Source of the DNA: Liolophura sinensis
Lineage: Eukaryota > Mollusca > Polyplacophora > Chitonida > Chitonidae
Length of the DNA: 64,000 nt
Reading direction: 5' to 3'
Assembly (NCBI RefSeq): GCF_032854445.1
Contig: NC_088295.1
Span: 1,178,501-1,242,500, forward strand
The translations under genes were made by a program, and so were the position numbers. Below the pieces are notes generated by a model that was not told the DNA's origin, made no database searches, and saw only the letters and a list, made by a program, of their open reading frames with translations. Numbering within the stretch: position 1 is the first letter of the stretch; every line of letters begins with the position of its first letter. Shown piece by piece: positions 34,026 through 46,834 of this stretch.

Positions 34026-34625
34026 AAATTACTACATTTCAGCATTGTGTTCTTGCTGATTTTATTTAAAAGCGACAGAATGTGAAGTGACATCTGACCA
34101 GTGATTCAGACGAATTCCTCGGAGACGATTTCTGTGTGATTTTGGACAAAATCAGTATCCTGCCAACATTTTTTGGATGAGTTATCTCAGATATCTTCAG
34201 TCACCCTGAACTGCATGTACCAAACCCCGGGAACAGAGCTTGCTGCACGTTGGGAATGAAAACAGTTTTATTACTTGTTTGTAATAAATTTTCCTTATGT
34301 TGTTATTTAAATACGTGTACTTGTATGTGATTTCTTTCCTGTTAAAACGTCTGGTAGCGGTATTAAAAAGTAATCAAGTGAATTAAACTATTTTCAGCTT
34401 AGTCCTCGGCATTGGTTAGTGCATAAATGCGACCTTGGATTATCTGGTACTTTTTCATATTTAGTATCTTGAAATGTCCTTAGAAAATGATCGATGCCAT
34501 GCTATATGCATCTGAGTCATTAGTTACTGGATAAGATAGATGCAGCCTACTAATTAGTCCAGAGTCCAGATTGACTAGGCTCGGTTGGCGACCCAGTGTT
34601 TCTGCATAATCGTGGAGTCTCTTAA
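34026..34625. other. No feature seen
   Basis: Unique-looking spacer between the retrotransposon and the 32-bp array. Confidence 0.5.
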
Positions 34626-36450
34626 TGTCAAGGGAGTGCTTCACATGTAGGTTGTTTTATCAAGGAAGTGCTTCACACGGGGAATTGGTTTATCCAGGAG
34701 GTGCTTCTCCCTGGGATTGGTTTATCAAGGAAGTGTTTCACACGGTGATTGGTTTATCAAGGAAGTGCTTCACACGGGGACTGGTTTATCAAGGAAGCGT
34801 TTCACACGGTGATTGGCTTATCAAGGAAGTGCTTCACACGGGGACTTTTTTATCAAGGAAGCGCTTCTCCCTGGGATTGGTTTATCAAGGAAGTGTTTCA
34901 CACGGTGATTGGTTTATCAATGAAGTGCTTCACATGTAGGTTGGTTTATCAACGAAGAGCTTCTCCCTGGGATTAGTTTATCAAGGAAGTGTTTCACACC
35001 GGGATTGGTTTATCAAGGAAGTGCTTCACATGGGGACTGGTTTATCAAGAAAGAGCTTCTCCCTGGGGTTGGTTTATCAAGGAAGTGTTTCACACGGTGA
35101 TTGGTTTATCAATGAAGTGCTTCACATGTAGGTTGGTTCATCAAGGAAGTGTTTCACATGGTGACTGGTTTATCAATGAAGTGCTTCACATGTAGGTTGG
35201 TTTATCCAGGAGGTGCTTCACCCGGGGAATGGTTTATCAAGGAAGTGTTTCAAACGGTGATTGGTTTATCAATGAAGTGCTTCACACGGGGACTGGTTTA
35301 TCAAGGAAGCGCTTCTCCCTGGGATTGGTTTATCAATGAAGTGCTTCACATGTAGGTTGGTTTATCAAGGAAGTGTTTCACACGGTGATTGGTTTATCAA
35401 GGAAGTGCTTCACACGGGGACTGGTTTTTCAAGGAAGCTCTTCTCCCTGGGATTAGTTTATCAAGGAAGTGCTTCACACGGGGACTGGTTTATCAAGGAA
35501 GAGCTTCTCCCTGGGATTAGTTTATCAAGGAAGTGTTTCACACGGTGATTGGTTTATCAAGGAAGTGCTTCACATGGGGACTGGTTTATCAAGAAAGTAC
35601 TTCTCCCGGGGATTGGTTTATCAAGGAAGTGCTTTTCCCAGGGATTGATTTATCGAGGAAGTGCTTCATATGGGGATTGGTTTATCAAGGAAGTGCTTCA
35701 CCCGGGGATTAGTTTATCAAGGGAGTGCTTTCCTGGGGATTGATTTATCGAGGAAGTGCTTCACACGGGGATTGGTTTATCAAGAAGGTGCTCCACATGG
35801 GGATTGGTTCATCAAGGAAGTGCTTCTCTCGGGGATTGGTTTATTAAGGAAGTGCTTTTCCCGGGGATTGGTTTATCAAGGAAGTGATTTATATGGGGAT
35901 TGATTTATCAAATAAGTGCTTTATATGGGGATTGGTTTATCAAGGAAGTGCTTCACACGGGGATTGGTTTATCAAGAAGGTGCTCCACACGGGGATTGGT
36001 TCATCAAGAAAGAGCTTCTCCCTGGGATTGGTTTATCAAGGAAGGGCTTCTCCCGGGGATTGGTTTATCAAGGAAGTGCTTTCCTGGAGATTGATTTATC
36101 AAGGAAGTGCTTTTCCCAGGGATTGGTTTATCGAGGAAGTGCTTTATATGGGGATTGGTGTATCAAGGAAGTGCTTTCCTGGGGATTGATTTATCGAGGA
36201 AGTGCTTCACACGGGGATTGGTTTATCAAGAAGGTGCTCCACACGGGGACTGGTTCATCAAGGAAGTGCTTCTCTCGGGGATTGGTTTATTAAGGAAGTG
36301 CTTCTCTCGGGGATTGGTTTATCAAGGAAGTGCTTCTCCCGGGGATTGGTTTATCAAGGAAGTGCTTCTCCCGGGGATTGGTGTATCAAGGAAATACTTT
36401 TGCCCGAGGATTGGTTTATCAAGTAAATGCTTTACCGGAGGATTGGTTAA
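34626..36450. repeat. 32-bp minisatellite, 1.8 kb
   Basis: About 56 copies of a unit with GGTTTATCAAGGAAGTGCTT then CACACGGGGATT. Subtypes carry CACATGTAGG, CTCCCTGGG or CTCCCGGGG; from about 35600 a GATTTATCGAGGAAGTGCTT form appears. Larger blocks (for example near 35740 and 36190) recur, showing segmental duplication inside the array. Confidence 0.95.
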
Positions 36451-37263
36451 TTCACGCAACAACCAAACATTAACTTGCTTTGACATTATTCATTTACCTG
36501 TAACATTTTATCTTAATAAGAACAAGAGTACATTTACACTTAAACACATAACAATGCATAGAAAAGAGAAATTCTTGCCGGAGGCAGGTACCTTAGAGAA
36601 AGTACTGTCGAACTCCATGTTGAAATCCACTGCTAATTGTGCGGATAGCCAACTTTGATGCTAATTCATCAAGATTTAAGCTGGGTAAGAATCCAGGACT
36701 TTTGCGTTTCAACATGTTTGTATATTAAGCAAGGAAATCAGCGGAGAATTGCTCGTAGCCGGCAGAATTTATACCATGACAGGCTTTTGATACAAATAAA
36801 ATTGTAGGCTTTACTCAATGATGTAGTGAGCATAGGGCTGTCATTTGCCTTTCAAACGTTACATTCGTTCTAATTGTTCATCAGTTAGAATTTGTATTGT
36901 ATATACATCTGCAATAAACTCACCGGGTTTGACGATATTTACATCTCAGTTTGATAATACAGCATTTTCCCTTGAGCAATGCCTGCGTCTACCGGTATAC
37001 ATGTTATCTACTGGAATGGGAGTATTAACACTTTACACATTTACCCAGCCGTTGTCACAAGATAAAGCCTCCGTCTACCTCCAGAGCTTTATGCCCCCCG
37101 TCACTGTATAAACTGAAAATCTTAGGAGCTAGGCAATGGAATCGTTTCGCTTGTGCCAATTTTAGTAATTCATCTATAGCTTGAATTGTTTTGAAATTCT
37201 TATTTTGATTTCCAATAAACGATGAGCAATGTAGGCCACGACACTTTGGTAAAGGGCAATCAC
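36451..37263. other. No feature seen
   Basis: AT-rich spacer. An 88-codon plus-strand frame at 36845-37111 has no recognisable domain. Confidence 0.45.
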
Positions 37264-37515
37264 ATGCAACAGTGGCGTTTTCTGTTCGTGGTCAAAACTA
37301 CCGAACAACAGAGTTTTCTGCTCTTGGCCAAAACTACCAAGCAATAGCGTTTTCTGTCTGTCATCAACACTGCCAAGCAACGACGTTTTCTGTCCCTGCT
37401 CAAACTACCGGCCAATGACAACGTTTTCTTTCCTTTCTCAAAACTGCCGAGCAACAACAACGTTTTCTGTCCGTGATTAAAACTACCGAGCAATAACAAC
37501 GTTTTCTGTCCGACA
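37264..37515. repeat. ~36-bp minisatellite
   Basis: About seven units with CAACGTTTTCTGTCCGTG then CAAAACTACCGAGCAA; lengths vary by a few bases. Confidence 0.88.
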
Positions 37516-37671
37516 TCGCAGTACAAACGTTTGGAGAAGGAGCGGCAAGACTGGAAACACAATGAATTTTAATTATTAACGATAACGGTAAATATTTATC
37601 GACTTCAACGGCGGTGTAATGTTGGTATAGCCTCCCGTGCGGACCATTTCATTCTCAGACTGACATGACAG

Positions 37672-38015
37672 CAGGGATAACTTGTCGCAAATTAATGTAG
37701 CATAAAGGTCAGACATGAGAATCAAGGGATAACTTGTCGCAAATTAATGTAGCATGAAGGTCAGACATGAGAACCAAGGGATAACTTGTCGCAAATTAAT
37801 GTAGCATGAAGGTCAGACATGAGAACCAAGGGATAACTTGTCGCAAATTAATGTAGAGTAAAGGTCAGAAATGAAAAACAGGGAATAACATGTGGGAAAT
37901 TTAATGTAGAATAAAGGTCACAAATGAAAAACAAGGAATAACAAGTGGTAAATTACTGTTCCACACAGGTCAGAGAGAAACAACAAGGGATAACAAGTTG
38001 TAAATTAATGTAGAA
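37672..38015. repeat. 52-bp minisatellite
   Basis: About 6.5 units with GGGATAACTTGTCGCAAATT, then AATGTAGCATGAAGGTCAGA. The first four are nearly identical; the last three are diverged. Confidence 0.92.
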
Positions 38016-40084
38016 CAACTGACACGGACAATGGACAAAGTAAAAGGAATTTTAATTTGTGAATATCTGCCAATCCTAATAGATTGTTACCGACGTGGCC
38101 CATGCTTGTGAGACCGAAACTGTGTGTGTACAAATACCAGAGTCGTAGGAGGCCACCATCCAGACGCGTACATGTACAAATAAGAGGTAAATAAAATAAG
38201 AAAAAACAAACATGTATCAATACAGCCTTCAAATTGTCGTCCTCTACAAAAATGCTACAAAAAGGATACCAAGTACCCCATAGTATATTAATCAAAAGCC
38301 TTACGAAAGTACTAACTGTCCTAGTTGACAAAGGTTAAGTTATTTGAATGTATTTCGCAATCCTGTCACGCGGTCATTAGTAACGCGGCCGTAGCCTTGG
38401 GGATAGCATTGCACGTGGGCTGTCAGTAGAGGACAACCTGCAGTAAGCTATTATGGTGTACCGGTGAGTCGTCTGAGTTCGGTGAGTTTAATAGAACTGT
38501 ACAATGTAAAACTGTCAGTCATGTGCCTTCTGTTTGTGCCTTACAAACAACTCACACCAGCGATATACTGACACTGGGCCGGGCCGCTTAAGCTGTAACG
38601 ATGATTTGCGCTTTTCCCCAAATGAATAAATCGACTATTTGCACTGTGTTATGTAGCACACTGCGCTTTAGAAACATGTAGATGGTACATGGACATCATA
38701 AAACGCAAGAATCCTCTGTGACCCAATTTTCCACATCTACACAAGGTCAATATCCTGCAACATGTTATGTCCTAACTTCACAGGCCGTACCAGTGTACAA
38801 TTCAAGAGCAAGTAATCAAAACACGGCTTAAATTACCAATATGTCTTTGAATTGAAAACGTACAACTGCACGGCGATGGAATAGATTCTAACAGTGATGA
38901 TTTTATCCCCTCTTCGCTCAGGCTATGTGGCAGAGACAATGGTTTACTGAAACAAACTGATTAATTCTGAACAATAAACTATTTACATTAGTTAATAACC
39001 AATAACTTATCGTTGTGTAAGTTTACACTGTAAAGGTCTTGGATAACATACAATGTTCAGTGCCCTGATCGTTAAGAAATAAAACATGCCACACAACCGA
39101 TCAAAACACTTCACAAAAATAGTTGCATCGTTAGATTTTGGTAAATCATAATTCTCTCACGACGGAGTCAACAGTGAAAGTCGCTATTTTTTGTACGGGT
39201 ATGACACATTAACTGACACAATATATGCTATCACTGCCGATTAGGATGTAAAATAAAAATACAGGCTCGATTCAGTTAACAAAAGTACATCCCTATATAT
39301 ATATATGCTAAACCCTTAATAAAACCCAAAATCGTTCTTCTTTTGGATGGTGGTGGGGACACCTGGTAGAATTCGCTTTCTTTTTGATGGATGACAATAG
39401 CAAATGTCGCCTCGGTGTTCAAGCTTATATTGAGTGTCTGTTGTGGACTTCATCCACTTTCATTATTTGACTGACAGTTTCAAGTTATCGCCGGCAAAGA
39501 TACACCCAGGTTTCAAGTGCATAATCATTCGGGTCAGAGATACGTATAATTCGCCAGTATTTTCAAGTGGCATGCCATGCAAATTCATTTGAAATTTTCG
39601 TATGTTTTCTACATTTTCTAAATATTTTTTCTCGGTAAATAAAATTTGGGAAAAAAATGACTGCGTTTGTAACAGTTTTATTTGCAAACAAAAACATTTT
39701 GTGAAGAATCCTTTTTATTAAAACTGATTGACTGGCTTTGCGGATAAGCCGTTTGATAAGCCACAAACATACACAAAATTCGAATGAAATTGCATGTGAC
39801 GAATAAGCTACTGATTAATACATCATATACACTTGTACAACACTTCCCCATTTTACCAAACTTCGCCTAAAGATCCACCGCTCACGCCCCAACTGCCTTA
39901 ATCCAACACGAACAAATAACTACTCCACTAGACTCGGTAACTGATGAGTATTAATAAATACAGTATCAAATCAAATAGCAGCTTCCTTAAACGATGTACA
40001 GCAACTGTGAGACAACAGCATGCATAGGTTGACCGATCTGACCACAGAAGGCAGGTAAAACGTGAAACACAAGCAGTTTCCACT
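38016..40084. other. No gene supported
   Basis: A 108-codon minus-strand frame at 38005-38331 has no recognisable domain. A TATATATATATATG run lies near 39294. I see nothing else. Confidence 0.45.
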
Positions 40085-40245
40085 CCATGCATCAGTGAGG
40101 AAAAAATGTCTCGTTGAATAGCCACAGAAACAGAAGAAGACAAAATGTCTAGCTGAATCGCCTTGGATATGTACGAGTGGCCACAAAATGTCTAGCTAAA
40201 ACGTCAGGAACGTACGAGTGAGGACAAAATGTCTAGATGAATCGC
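40085..40245. repeat. Three to four degenerate ~45-60 bp repeats
   Basis: GACAAAATGTCTAGCTGAATCG recurs in worn form at about 40100, 40139, 40184 and 40223. Confidence 0.7.
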
Positions 40246-40467
40246 GGCAGAAACGCACTGAGTATTCATGGGCTAACACAGATTACATCACTTTTCACTC
40301 ATATCTCAAAACGTGGTGTCTGCCGACAAAGCTTGGAGCCGATTGATTCAAATGGCCTATCGTGTAGAGAAAACCGATTGGATAGCGATGACGTCTGTCA
40401 AGTTTACGTAACCGTTGGACCAAGCCAGTAACGGAGATATAGAATACTTAGCGATATACGTAGTCTT

Positions 40468-40730
40468 ATTTATGTATTTATTTATTTGACTGGGGATTTA
40501 CGCTGTACTCAAGAATATTTCACTTCTATAACAGCGGCCAGCACTACGGTGGGCAGAGCTTGAGGAAAACCTACGATCATCAGCAGGCTACTGGCTGACC
40601 TTCCCATACACGGCAGGAGAGGAGACCAGTATGAGCTGGAACTCATAGCGACCGCATTGGTGAGGGGCTCCTCGGTTATTTTGCCGCGTTGGAAAGCTTA
40701 GAAAATCGGCCACAGAGGCCCCACTGTGTC
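40468..40730 (-). mobile_element. V-SINE-like family A, diverged near-full copy
   Basis: TTATTTATTTGACTGGGGAT tail, TTACGCTGTACTCAAGAATA, then GGAACTCATAGCGACCGCAT and a worn head ending CGGCCACAGAGGCCCCAC. Confidence 0.8.
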
Positions 40731-41145
40731 TGTGACACAGTACTCCATCTGCTCCTACCAAGTCCTATTATGTTCCAGGTACATGGTATTTAGTGGCGGT
40801 CACGTGTTGCGATTATGTAGAGGGTAATACCTAGGGACTATGGTGTAGTCCTATCCTAACATGATCTGTCTAGACCCATACTTTACAAATAACCAACTGA
40901 ATGATTTAAAGATGACAAGCGAACACATTCGTGTCAAAGACATTTCCAGAATGCATATTACCTACTCATAATGATGTGCGTAACATGGCTGTAAGCCTAC
41001 AACTATGACAGCAGTAAATGATATCGCCTTGCACACACTAGCCTCTCTTTACTTTGGGTTGTACAGGCCTACGTATAACCAGAAAAACCCTTAATACAAA
41101 TCATACGTGTAGGTCATAGTATAAGAAAATATACATTATTAAATA
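40731..41145. other. No feature seen
   Basis: Spacer between two SINE copies. Confidence 0.45.
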
Positions 41146-41292
41146 GGTTCTGTTTACCGTCATACTTAGAAATTTTTCATTTATGCGATGGCGGTCAAGT
41201 TTATGGTGGGGGTAATCACTGTAAACCACCGACCTCTGGCAAGTAACTAACTTGCCTTCGACCTGCGTGCTGATTTGCACACCATATTATTG
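41146..41292 (-). mobile_element. SINE-like repeat family C, partial
   Basis: TTTACCGTCATACTTAGAAA, then TTATGCGATGGCGGTCAAG, GTAAACCACCGACCTCTGG and CAAGTAACTAACTTGCC. The first block is related to the V-type 3' block of families A and B. The GTAAACC(A/G)CCGACC segment recurs at 54665. Confidence 0.65.
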
Positions 41293-42004
41293 AAAACGAC
41301 CACTGGAACACCGTCGACATCTTATTATCACTTAGCGGGCCAGGTGATTAAAGGTTGGGGGTTGAGATGTTTTCTTCGTCATGGTGGTAGGGGTCAGCTT
41401 ATCCCCACTGAATCTTACCCTATACCACTGATACACGGCTGGCTCCACAGTCCGAGGATCAGAAGCGCTATGGTACACACCGAGCTGCTTACCAGTGTTT
41501 ACACGTACGTTTTTATATACAGACAGCTTGACACACTAATGTGCGCGGTGCCACTACTCACATGATAAAATTCCTCACGAACTGGTTTCCAGCCTGATCG
41601 TCTTGGTAACCATTCACATATTCACATAACGTATAATTCACAAACGTGTAGTGTTGACACATTTAACCCCAGTAAGGGTGTACTAAGCTGCGAAGTTTAC
41701 ACCAAGTCCGAAAGTTAAGTTCAACAATCTCTGGATACAGGCCAAAATTCTAGTTACGCGTTTTCAAAGGAGTTGTGTTATCCTCGTGAGAACGTTTGTT
41801 TCATTCGGATAGAGTTACTATGTAGTTATGTAAAGAGTCATGTGGCCACTATACATGATACGTGAGGAGGTGGTGATTCTGCAGGAAAATAACAAGCGCC
41901 CGGGTCCTGTGGACGGCACCATGATAAGTTTAGGTAAACATCGATAAACGTAGGGCGACATTTACCGACTGGCAATAAACACAATCACCGAGCCAGTAAC
42001 AAAT
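41293..42004. other. No gene supported
   Basis: A short stretch (41690-41735, with CCGAAAGTTAAG) recalls 5S rRNA but was not accepted. Confidence 0.4.
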
Positions 42005-42278
42005 AATTTCCTAAATTTATTTATTTATTTGATTGGTGTTTTACGCCGTACTCAAGAATATTTCGCTTCTACGACGGCGGTCAGTATTATGGTGGGAGGA
42101 AACCGGGCAGTGCCCGGGGGAAACCCATGACCATCCGCACGTTACTGGCAGACCTTCCCATGTACGGTCGGAGAGGAAGCCAGCATGAGCTGGACTTGAA
42201 CTCACAGCAACCGCATTGGTGAGAGGCTCTTGGGTCATTACGCTGTGCTAGCGCGCTAACCGACAAAATTTCCTAAAT
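42005..42278 (-). mobile_element. V-SINE-like family A with 12-bp target-site duplication
   Basis: AATTTCCTAAAT occurs at 42005-42016 and 42267-42278 around about 250 bp of element: (TTTA)n tail, GGTGTTTTACGCCGTACTCA, up to GCGCGCTAACCGAC. It is slightly shortened at the tRNA-like head. Confidence 0.93.
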
Positions 42279-43739
42279 GGAAAACTGTATAAATATACAT
42301 TCAAGCTATACTACATTCAAGTTATACAAGTACCTAAGCAAGTATGACTTAATGCAAAATGGCGGCATAGGCTTACAGTAGCCTATACCCCATTTTGGAC
42401 ATAGTATACCCCATCATGGACGCTTGTTTACAACTCCGCATTTGGACGCTCCGTCCGTAAAGTGATGTGAGGCGTTGTTAGCGCGCGACACTCCATCATT
42501 TGGACTATACAAGTCGATAAGAAGAATCGAAATGTATACGAAAATTGCTAAAAGATACATACATTTGCACTGCATACATAAGATGTAGAACAGAGTTATA
42601 GTACTCCCGTAGAACAAAGCAGACTTTTCCATGTACGTATGTGAAACGTCTAAAATCTGAAATCACGCTGGATGTTATTGACTGCAGGATATGGGTAGGA
42701 AGTAGGTTCGTACATACATGTACTGCCTAGTATCACAGCTGATGTGGTGGAGATAACCGACACTGCCATGTGCAGGATAATTAAGATGCAGATAGTGATA
42801 CAACGGATACGACTATGTATTAGCAAACCCCCCACCCCCACCACCACGAGCTCCCGCCCTCCTGCTCTCCCGCCAGTCAGGCGCACTAAAACTGCCACTT
42901 TTACAGTACATGAAAGCTACACCGCCACCACTAAGTTGTACACCGTAACGTAAAAAGTCAGGCTAAGCTATAAACTCGAAATAGAGAAGTGAAGGAGTCT
43001 AATTACCTGTAAATATCGTAGAGATGACTTCCAGGTTCACTCGGCAAATTTCGACGAGCTTTCTTGTCACGAGTGACCAGTCATCGTCCTCAAGTACATG
43101 TTTCAACTAGGTCAGCGCAGTGACAAGCACACAGTATTTCAAATATGGCAAGCTGAGATTTCACAACAGCTGACAGTGGTTTCAAGTCTGAATATTGCAC
43201 TCTTTGACTGAATAAGGTGTTAAGATGCATGAGTGTGGGGTAGTGCTGATTCACTAATGGAATGGGCTACAAGCACAGACGGCATCCAATCAAGAAAAGC
43301 GTTTTGTGCGAGTGCTTGGAGTAACCCAAATACTTCATGTTTTGCAGGTCAGTATTACATAGACGGACAGAGCAAGCAGAGGTCGACAGACGTCGTCAGT
43401 CTCCAGTGACCTGGTACATGAAGAAAACGGATGGTGTCATGTCTGGTGTCTTTGGCATGTCGTTACACTGAGGCAATATTACAACTACGTCGGCATTGCA
43501 ACCAGCCTACTATTAGCAGACATTGTCGGGTGTTCAAATTGATGTCAAATCTCATCCAAACAAAGAAAATAATAAATAACTGCTTTTATATGCAGTGGCC
43601 TAGTGTGTGCTGAATTTCAGAATTTCTGAGATACGATACAGTAAAGCATGCAAGACAACTGTTTCAGAACGAGTAAGCAAGGTAGAGAGTGTAAAGTTTC
43701 AGAATCAGTAAGTAAAGAAAGCAAAATTCAGAATCATAT
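42279..43739. other. No gene supported
   Basis: Unique-looking sequence. A (CCACC)n-like patch at 42829-42846; no recognisable coding exon. Confidence 0.45.
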
Positions 43740-44100
43740 TGTATGCATTGCTCAGACGCTTATTCTGCTAATGTAGAACATTTAAATCTATAGACAGCAG
43801 AATAGACTTGTACTTGTAGGACTTTCAATGTACACCCCTAACACAGTGCATTGTAAATTTGATTTATTTATTTATTTGATTGGTGTTTTACGCCGTACTC
43901 GAGAATATTTCACTTATTCGACGGCGGCCAGCATTATGGTGGTGTAAATTTGACGACAATCTGGTATTACCTGTATTTCTCAGACGCTGATAATGCGAAT
44001 GTACAATATTTAAATCCATAGGCATGAGCAGAATGTATACTTGTGCCTGCATGATTTTCAATGTTGACCTCTAACGCAGTATTTCGTGAATCTGTGTGTA
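43740..44100. repeat. Two-copy tandem duplication interrupted by a SINE
   Basis: The first copy (about 43745-43862) and the second (about 43960-44100) share CTCAGACGCT, ATTTAAATC(T/C)ATAG, ACTTGT and TTTCAATGT in order, at moderate divergence. The SINE at 43863 sits at the end of the first copy. Confidence 0.75.
43852..43953 (-). mobile_element. Very short V-SINE-like family A insertion with 11-bp duplication
   Basis: TGTAAATTTGA at 43852-43862 and 43943-43953 flanks only about 80 bp: (TTTA)n, GGTGTTTTACGCCGTACTCG, CAGCATTATGGTGG. A strongly 5'-truncated insertion. Confidence 0.9.
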
Positions 44101-44304
44101 TTTGTTTCTCAGCTTACAACATCAATAATGCCACAAAAAACATTCTGCCAAAACCGTATTAAGATGTGTACAAAAGGGGTTTTTTCACCCTTAATTCTGG
44201 TCATTAATATGTCAGTGAAATATTGTGGATAGCGGAGTAAAACATCGATGAAATAAATCAATTAAGATATAGTGATACAAAAATATGAGATTTTGGCATT
44301 GTGC

Positions 44305-46075
44305 TCGACAGACCAACATCACTGGGTGGGTATATAGCGATTTTTATCATTGCATGTTACAGGCGAATATCACTGGGTGGGCATATAGCGATTTTTGTCA
44401 TTGTGTGGGTATATAGCGATTTTTGACATTGCGTATATCACTGGATGTGTAAATAGCGATGTTTGTCACTGCGTGTTACGGGTGAATATCACTGGGTGGG
44501 TATTTAGCGATTTTTGTCATTGCGTGTTACAGGCGAATATCACTCGGCAGGTATATAGCGATTTTTGTCATTGTGTGGATATATAGCGATTTTTGACATT
44601 GCGAATATCACTGGATGTGTAAATAGCGATTTTTGTTACTCCGTGTTACATGCGAATATCACTGGGTTGGTGTATAAAGATTTTGTCATTGCACTCGACT
44701 ACCGAAGGGTATAGTGATTTTGTCATTGCTCTCCACAGGTGAAGATGACCAAGTGGTTATATACACCACCGAAGGTCACCGAGTGGATATATATTGATTT
44801 TTGTCCTTACGCTCGACAGGTGAATATCACTGGGTGAGTATATTGGGCTCTTGTAATTACGCTCTACAGACTAACATCACTGGGTAGGTAAGTGGGGCTT
44901 TTAGTCATTACACTTTACAGGCAACACCATTGGGTGGGAATGTAGGGCTTTTTGTCATTACCCTCTACAGGCCAATATTACTGGGTGGGAATATAGGGCT
45001 TTTTGCTATTGCGCTCTACAGGCCAACATCACTGGGTGGGTATGTATGACTTTTTGTTATTACGCTGTATACACCAACATCACCGGGTGGGTATATACAT
45101 GTAGTGATGTTTGCCATTAGGCTCTACACACCAACATCACTAGGTGAGTATATATGTCTGTCATTACGTTCGTCATGTTCGTCATTACGCGCTACAGGCC
45201 AACATTACTTGGTGGGAATATAGGGTTTTTTTATTATTAGACTTTACAGGCCAACATGACTGGATGGGTATATAGGGCTTTTTGCTATTGCGCTCTACAG
45301 ACCAACATCACTGGGTGAGTATGTATGACTCTTTGTTATTACACTCTATACACCAACATCACTGGGTGGGAACATAGGGCTTTTTGCTATTGCGCTTTAC
45401 AGGCCAACATCACCGTGTGGGTAAAAAGGGCTTTTTGTCATTATGCTCTACAGGCCAACATCACTGGGTGGGTATACAGGGCTTTTTACTATTGCGCTCT
45501 GCCGGCCAACATCACTAAGTGTGTATACACGGCTGTTTGTTATTACGCTTTACACATATAGTGATTTTTGCCATTACGCTTAAAAGGCCACATCACTGGG
45601 TAGGTATATAGGGATTTTTTTGCTCTACAGGTCAACATCACTGGGTGGGTATATACATGTAGTGATTTTTGTCATTACGCTTTATAAACCAACATCACTG
45701 GGTGGGTATATAGTGATTTTTGCCATTACGCTCTACAGGCCAACATCACTGCAGGGTGGGTATATACATGTAGTGATATTTGTCATTACGCTCTACAGGC
45801 CAACATCATTGGGTGGGTACATAGTGATTTTTGTCATTACGCTCTACAGGCCAACATCGCTGCATGGGTGGGTATATACATGTAGTGATTTTTGTCATTA
45901 CGCTTTACAGGCCAACATCGCTGCATGGGTGGGTATATACATGTAGTGATTTTTGTCATTACCCTTTACAGGCCAACATCACTGGGTGGGTATATAGGGC
46001 TTTTTGTCATTACGCTTTACAGGCCAACATCACTGTGTGGGTAAAAAATATAGTGATTTTTGTCATTAGGCATGA
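44305..46075. repeat. ~51-bp minisatellite, 1.8 kb
   Basis: About 34 diverged units with CAGGCCAACATCACTGGGTG, GGTATATAG and TTTTTGTCATTACGCTCTA. The left third (44305-44700, GCGAATATCACTGGG and AGCGATTTTTGTCATTG) is an older subtype; later units carry an extra TACATGTAGTG. Confidence 0.93.
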
Positions 46076-46834
46076 CTGGTGAAGACGACTTTTTTGTTGT
46101 ATAATTTGTGTTTATCTGTGCTTTACTGAAGACATGTTTGCTGGGTGGGTATAGAACATATTTTATTCATTCAGTTGCAAATTCATATCTTTAGATATCA
46201 ACAACTCCAAGAGCACGCTACACACATTCGGCCTTCGAACACACACACACACACACACACACAAATACAAAACAATCTGTTAAATTTCGCAGAAAGTCTG
46301 TTGTCTGAGTGATGTTAGAATGTATTCTGTCGTTACAACTGATTATGTGCTTATGTAACCCCTCCTTAAATTGCAGGTGACACACACGACAGGACCCCAA
46401 AGTCGTAAAAGGTTTATTTATTGAACAAAGCCGGCGGGTGAAACAACATCATCCGTCTCGAACACACGTCAAAACACTAGCCCGCTCAAGCTACATGCTA
46501 GTGACCCAAAATACGAAAATCGGACTTTCGCGGGTAACATTTCATAACGATTCCGAATACATCCTATCATCACTCTTACAGCAAATATTGAGCGGAAAAG
46601 ACTTACGCTCATAATCAATAGCCTCTTCTCATTTATGAGAAATATATACCCATGTTCTGTGGTCTGTTCATACGATGACAGATGCATTATTTATGAGAAA
46701 TATGTACCCATACGTAGCAGATGCTGTTCTGTGGTTTGTTCCTACGATGGCAGATGTATTCGATTATTTATCAGAAATACTCGCCACTGCGTGACTTACA
46801 GAATCACTTATCGATGGTTTTGTGTACCCGACTA
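46076..46834. repeat. Spacer with CA microsatellite and a two-copy ~80-bp repeat
   Basis: (CA)n at about 46241-46262. At 46630-46775 GAGAAATAT(A/G)TACCCAT and TTCTGTGGT(C/T)TGTTC recur once. Nothing coding was recognised. Confidence 0.7.

Noticed and set aside
41660-41740. 5S rRNA-like segment (CCGAAAGTTAAG)
   Set aside because: Similarity covers only about 30 bases and lacks the rest of the 5S structure.
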